A DNA stretch of 8,090 bases from Gammaproteobacteria bacterium (lineage in GTDB: Bacteria; Pseudomonadota; Gammaproteobacteria; Enterobacterales; Alteromonadaceae). How positions within the stretch are numbered: the first letter of the stretch is position 1; each line of letters begins with the position of its first letter. The translations under genes and the position numbers were made by a program. Under the pieces are notes generated by a model. The model saw only the letters and a list, made by a program, of their open reading frames with translations, searched no databases and had not been told where the DNA came from. The stretch spans positions 1 to 8,090 of the forward strand of contig JAMCWV010000112.1 of assembly GCA_023481025.1 (NCBI GenBank). Direction: 5' to 3'. Positions 5,579-8,090 of this stretch are shown here, in pieces.

Positions 5579-7252
5579 ATGCGCCACCTTTGGTTAGGTG
5601 CGTCAGCGCTCGTTTTGCTTGCAGCATGTGCAGAAGCGCCGCAGCAGGTCGAGGTTGACCCGTACGCACCACAAGCAGACGCTGAAGGGCTAATCGACGC
5701 CCATTTCAGCGACACCTACCGTGAACATTTACGCACATTGTCATCTGACGAATTTGAAGGTCGTGCACCGGGCACCCGCGGTGAAGAGCTTACGATTGAT
5801 TATATCGCCGGCATCATGCGCGACTTGGGTATTCAGTCGTTTACCAACGAAGATTACACTCAGCCAGTCCCCCTCGTTCGTATTGCACCGAGCCGCGTGA
5901 CCAACATGCAACTCGAACACAACGGTGAAACCAGTGAGTTAGCTTACCGCAGCGAAATGATGGGTTGGACCAACCGTGTTGTCGACGGTGTAACCGTTGA
6001 AAATAGCGACATGGTGTTTGTTGGTTACGGCGTTGTTGCCCCTGAATTTGGCTGGAACGACTACGAAGGTCTCGACGTTGAAGGCAAAACCGTCGTGATG
6101 TTTGTCAACGACCCAGGTTATGCCACGCAAGATCCTGAGCTGTTTAACGGTAATGCCATGACTTATTACGGTCGTTGGACGTATAAGTTTGAAGAAGCCG
6201 CCCGCCAAGGCGCAACTGGCGCGATCATTATTCATGAAGACGGTCCTGCCGGTTACGGCTGGGGCGTGATCGCCGGCGGTTCGCCAGTACGTTTCACCAT
6301 GAAAACTGAAAACAACAACATGCACCGAGTCGAACTAGAAGGTTGGGTGACGGCGGATAGCGCTGAAAAGCTGTTTGCTAATGCTGGATTTTCACTCGCT
6401 GAAGCTCATGAAATGGCCTTATCGTCTGACTTTGCGCCGGTTGACCTGAACACGAGCCTATCGATGATTGTTGAGAACGAGTTTTCCTATCTCGATACCC
6501 ACAACATCGTCGGCTACATTGAAGGTAGCGCCTACCCAGAAGAGCACATTATTTATATGGCGCACTGGGATCACATGGGTGTAGACCCGATTAGTGGGGA
6601 AATCTTCAACGGCGCGCAAGACAATGCGACCGGTACAGCTGCACTGCTGTCGATGGCCGAGAAGTTCGCCGCCGGTGAAACCCCAGAGCGTACCATTGTA
6701 TTTGCTTTTGTTGGTGCTGAAGAGCGCGGTTTACTTGGCTCTGCTTGGTATGCCGAAAACCCGCTAATGCCGTTGGGTCAAACCGTAGCTGGCTTTAACA
6801 TGGACATGTTCTATGCCCATGGACCAGTTCGTGATTTCGTTGTGGTCGGTTGGAATAACTCGAACATGCAAGACTTTGCCGAATCACACGTGATTGCGCA
6901 GAATCGTTACATGTCACCAGAAAATAACCCAGAAGCAGGTATTTTCTATCGCTCCGATCATTTCAGTTTAGCGAAACAAGGCGTGCCGGTACTGTATGCA
7001 AAAGGCGGTGTTGATCACTTCACGTTAGGTCGTGAATACGGTGAGCGCGAAGCAGCGGAGTTTATTGCCAATCGCTATCACAAAGTCGCCGACAAATACG
7101 ACCCAGAGTGGGACTTACGCGGTATTCACCAAGACATGTGGGTGTTTTTCCGCACCGGCCGTGACTTGGCCAATAGTCGCGTGTGGCCACAATGGGCAGC
7201 TGGCAATGAGTTTGAAGCCAAACGCTTAGAAAGCGAAGACATGCGTCGTTAA
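5579..7252 (+). CDS. M28-family zinc metallopeptidase, lipoprotein
   Basis: A 557-residue predicted aminopeptidase-type hydrolase on the periplasmic side. The ATG at 5579 is chosen because AGAGGAA (5567-5573) precedes it and it begins directly with a lipoprotein signal, MRHLWLGASALVLLAAC, with lipobox LAAC and lipidated C17; a longer reading from 5507 would bury this signal. Alanine at +2 predicts outer-membrane sorting. Residues ~115-260 resemble an inserted PA-like domain (VFVGYGVVAPEFGWNDYEG, then AARQGATGAIIIHE). The catalytic part has the full co-catalytic zinc set of M28: H329 and D331 in AHWDHMG, bridging D348 in GAQDNATG, E381/E382 in GAEERG, D409 in NMDM and H461 in RSDH. It is therefore likely active and removes N-terminal residues from peptides, though the exact substrate is unknown. 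Terminators flank it on both sides, so it is probably transcribed alone. Confidence 0.93.
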   Translation: MRHLWLGASALVLLAACAEAPQQVEVDPYAPQADAEGLIDAHFSDTYREHLRTLSSDEFEGRAPGTRGEELTIDYIAGIMRDLGIQSFTNEDYTQPVPLVRIAPSRVTNMQLEHNGETSELAYRSEMMGWTNRVVDGVTVENSDMVFVGYGVVAPEFGWNDYEGLDVEGKTVVMFVNDPGYATQDPELFNGNAMTYYGRWTYKFEEAARQGATGAIIIHEDGPAGYGWGVIAGGSPVRFTMKTENNNMHRVELEGWVTADSAEKLFANAGFSLAEAHEMALSSDFAPVDLNTSLSMIVENEFSYLDTHNIVGYIEGSAYPEEHIIYMAHWDHMGVDPISGEIFNGAQDNATGTAALLSMAEKFAAGETPERTIVFAFVGAEERGLLGSAWYAENPLMPLGQTVAGFNMDMFYAHGPVRDFVVVGWNNSNMQDFAESHVIAQNRYMSPENNPEAGIFYRSDHFSLAKQGVPVLYAKGGVDHFTLGREYGEREAAEFIANRYHKVADKYDPEWDLRGIHQDMWVFFRTGRDLANSRVWPQWAAGNEFEAKRLESEDMRR

Positions 7253-7273
7253 TTCAAGCGTTGAGTTACCTTT

Positions 7274-7307
7274 AAAAACGGGAGGGCACTATGTCTTCCC
7301 GTTTTTT
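7274..7307. terminator. Bidirectional rho-independent terminator between convergent genes
   Basis: AAAAACGGGA (7274-7283) pairs with TCCCGTTTTT (7297-7306). The stem can extend by a G-U and a G-C pair into a loop of about 9 bases. T's follow on the plus strand, and the leading A's act as a U tract on the minus strand. It begins 21 bases after the peptidase stop and lies just beyond the stop of the convergent glycosyltransferase gene, so it can serve both. Confidence 0.85.
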
Positions 7308-7315
7308 ATTAACGC

Positions 7316-8090
7316 CTAAGCGGAAAGTGCAATGCGTTGCGTATTTTGCCAGAGTCGCTGATGAAGACGATTGACCGGTTCATAAGCGCCATTGGCAAGC
7401 CAGTCAGCGAGTACAGGCCCGACGTCCGGCCATTCCATGCGTACGGCGCTATTCATTTCTAGCCATTCTTCAACATCGTTTGCATTGAGCGAGTCCATCA
7501 CCGATGCCAACTGACGCGTCGCTAAACAATGCGCATTCGCAAGCTGCTCAAATTGCCCAGACAGTGGCTTTACTAACAGCTTTTTGCCATAAGCAAGCGC
7601 TTCGCTGCTGGTTTCAAAGCCTGCGTTAGCAATGACACCTTCAGCGCGCGCAAAGGCCAGCGCAAACCCTTGGCGCGATGGGGCAAAGCACTGAATATGA
7701 CCGTGGTCTTCGCGCTGCGCCGCGGGGTGATAGACGGCAAACTGATACTCGGGGAAGTTTTGCAGCAACGCAATCACTTGCGTCAGCGGCTCAAAGGGTA
7801 AATAGACCAGAATTTCCTGGCCCAATATCGGCAAGGCACCAGCGGGCCGATGAATCAACGGTGGTAACACGTGTGCACCGATGTCTTCCCAATGCATACC
7901 CACGGTGACGTCACAGGGGGCAAACTGGCGCAACATGGCCCGTTGCAGCAAAGACGTAGGTAATGCAGCTGCTTGTTTAAAAAAGGCATACTGACGACCT
8001 AAACCAATACAACGAACCCCTTGACGGCGAGCTGTCCAAGCGGTCACCGGCTCAAAGTCAGTGACCACTAGGTCATAACGACTTAAATCT
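7316..8090 (-). CDS. Glycosyltransferase, MJ1255/VC2487-like (GT-B), 5'-truncated by window edge
   Basis: The frame is open to the right edge (visible protein begins DLSRYDLVVTDFEP), so the GTG at 8068 is not the start. 257 residues are visible. The early part has VVTDFEPVTAWTARRQG and the segment CIGLGRQYAFF. The C-terminal half has a MurG/GT28-like donor-binding signature: GVIANAGFETSSEALAYGKK, then LLVKPLSGQFEQLANA (about residues 151-186 of the visible part). The conserved Gly/Glu and Gln-x-x-Asn-Ala positions usually contact the nucleotide sugar. From memory this matches proteins annotated as MJ1255/VC2487-family glycosyltransferases; the sugar donor and acceptor are unknown. No transmembrane segment is seen in this part. 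It is convergent with the peptidase gene and shares a terminator with it. A related GT28-type transferase of another subfamily remains possible. Confidence 0.85.
   Translation of the reverse strand, partial: DLSRYDLVVTDFEPVTAWTARRQGVRCIGLGRQYAFFKQAAALPTSLLQRAMLRQFAPCDVTVGMHWEDIGAHVLPPLIHRPAGALPILGQEILVYLPFEPLTQVIALLQNFPEYQFAVYHPAAQREDHGHIQCFAPSRQGFALAFARAEGVIANAGFETSSEALAYGKKLLVKPLSGQFEQLANAHCLATRQLASVMDSLNANDVEEWLEMNSAVRMEWPDVGPVLADWLANGAYEPVNRLHQRLWQNTQRIALSA

Noticed and set aside
5939..6325. 128-codon minus-strand open frame inside the peptidase gene
   Set aside because: It lies wholly within a confident gene, shows no recognisable domain, and has the look of an antisense shadow.
7678..7908. 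Plus-strand 76-codon open frame opposite the glycosyltransferase
   Set aside because: It is antisense to a gene with clear family motifs and its translation has no recognisable features.

Overview
The window looks like a chromosomal segment of a Gram-negative gammaproteobacterium. It encodes a TonB-dependent outer-membrane receptor, a lipoprotein with a lipobox, a sigma-54 activator and a MurG-like glycosyltransferase, with roughly even GC and ordinary Shine-Dalgarno sites. The style of the proteins recalls marine Alteromonadales such as Idiomarina relatives; that is an impression from the protein sequences and was not checked by search. No mobile elements, tRNA/rRNA genes, CRISPR arrays or obvious pseudogenes were seen.

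Layout. (1) Bases 1-1804 (+): the plug C-terminal part and whole barrel of a TonB-dependent receptor, cut by the left edge. (2) Bases 1801-4742 (-): a two-gene operon, a membrane sensor histidine kinase followed 20 nt later by an NtrC-type response regulator (REC, AAA+ with GAFTGA, Fis-type HTH). The regulator's stop codon overlaps the receptor's stop codon convergently. (3) Bases 4743-4968: a 226-bp divergent control region. (4) Bases 4969-5364 (+): a small exported DUF4168-type protein, ended by a strong UUCG-loop terminator. (5) Bases 5579-7252 (+): an M28-family zinc peptidase lipoprotein with a complete metal-binding set. (6) Bases 7316-8090 (-): the C-terminal part of a GT-B glycosyltransferase of the MJ1255/VC2487 type, cut by the right edge. 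It is separated from the peptidase by what looks like a bidirectional terminator.

The most interesting unit is the divergent region. The small exported protein gene has a near-consensus sigma-54 -24/-12 promoter (4900-4916), a 12/13 match to the IHF consensus just upstream (4870-4882), and a cluster of five TGTC(A/C) repeats about 140-175 bp upstream of the predicted start site (4753-4791). This is the classical layout of enhancer, bend and -24/-12 promoter, and the adjacent operon encodes exactly the kind of activator needed. I infer a self-contained signalling module: an envelope-sensing kinase activates a sigma-54 activator, which switches on a secreted DUF4168 protein of unknown function. 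The repeats also sit directly in front of the kinase gene, so the same protein may control its own operon. The receptor, peptidase and glycosyltransferase show no sequence evidence of belonging to this module.
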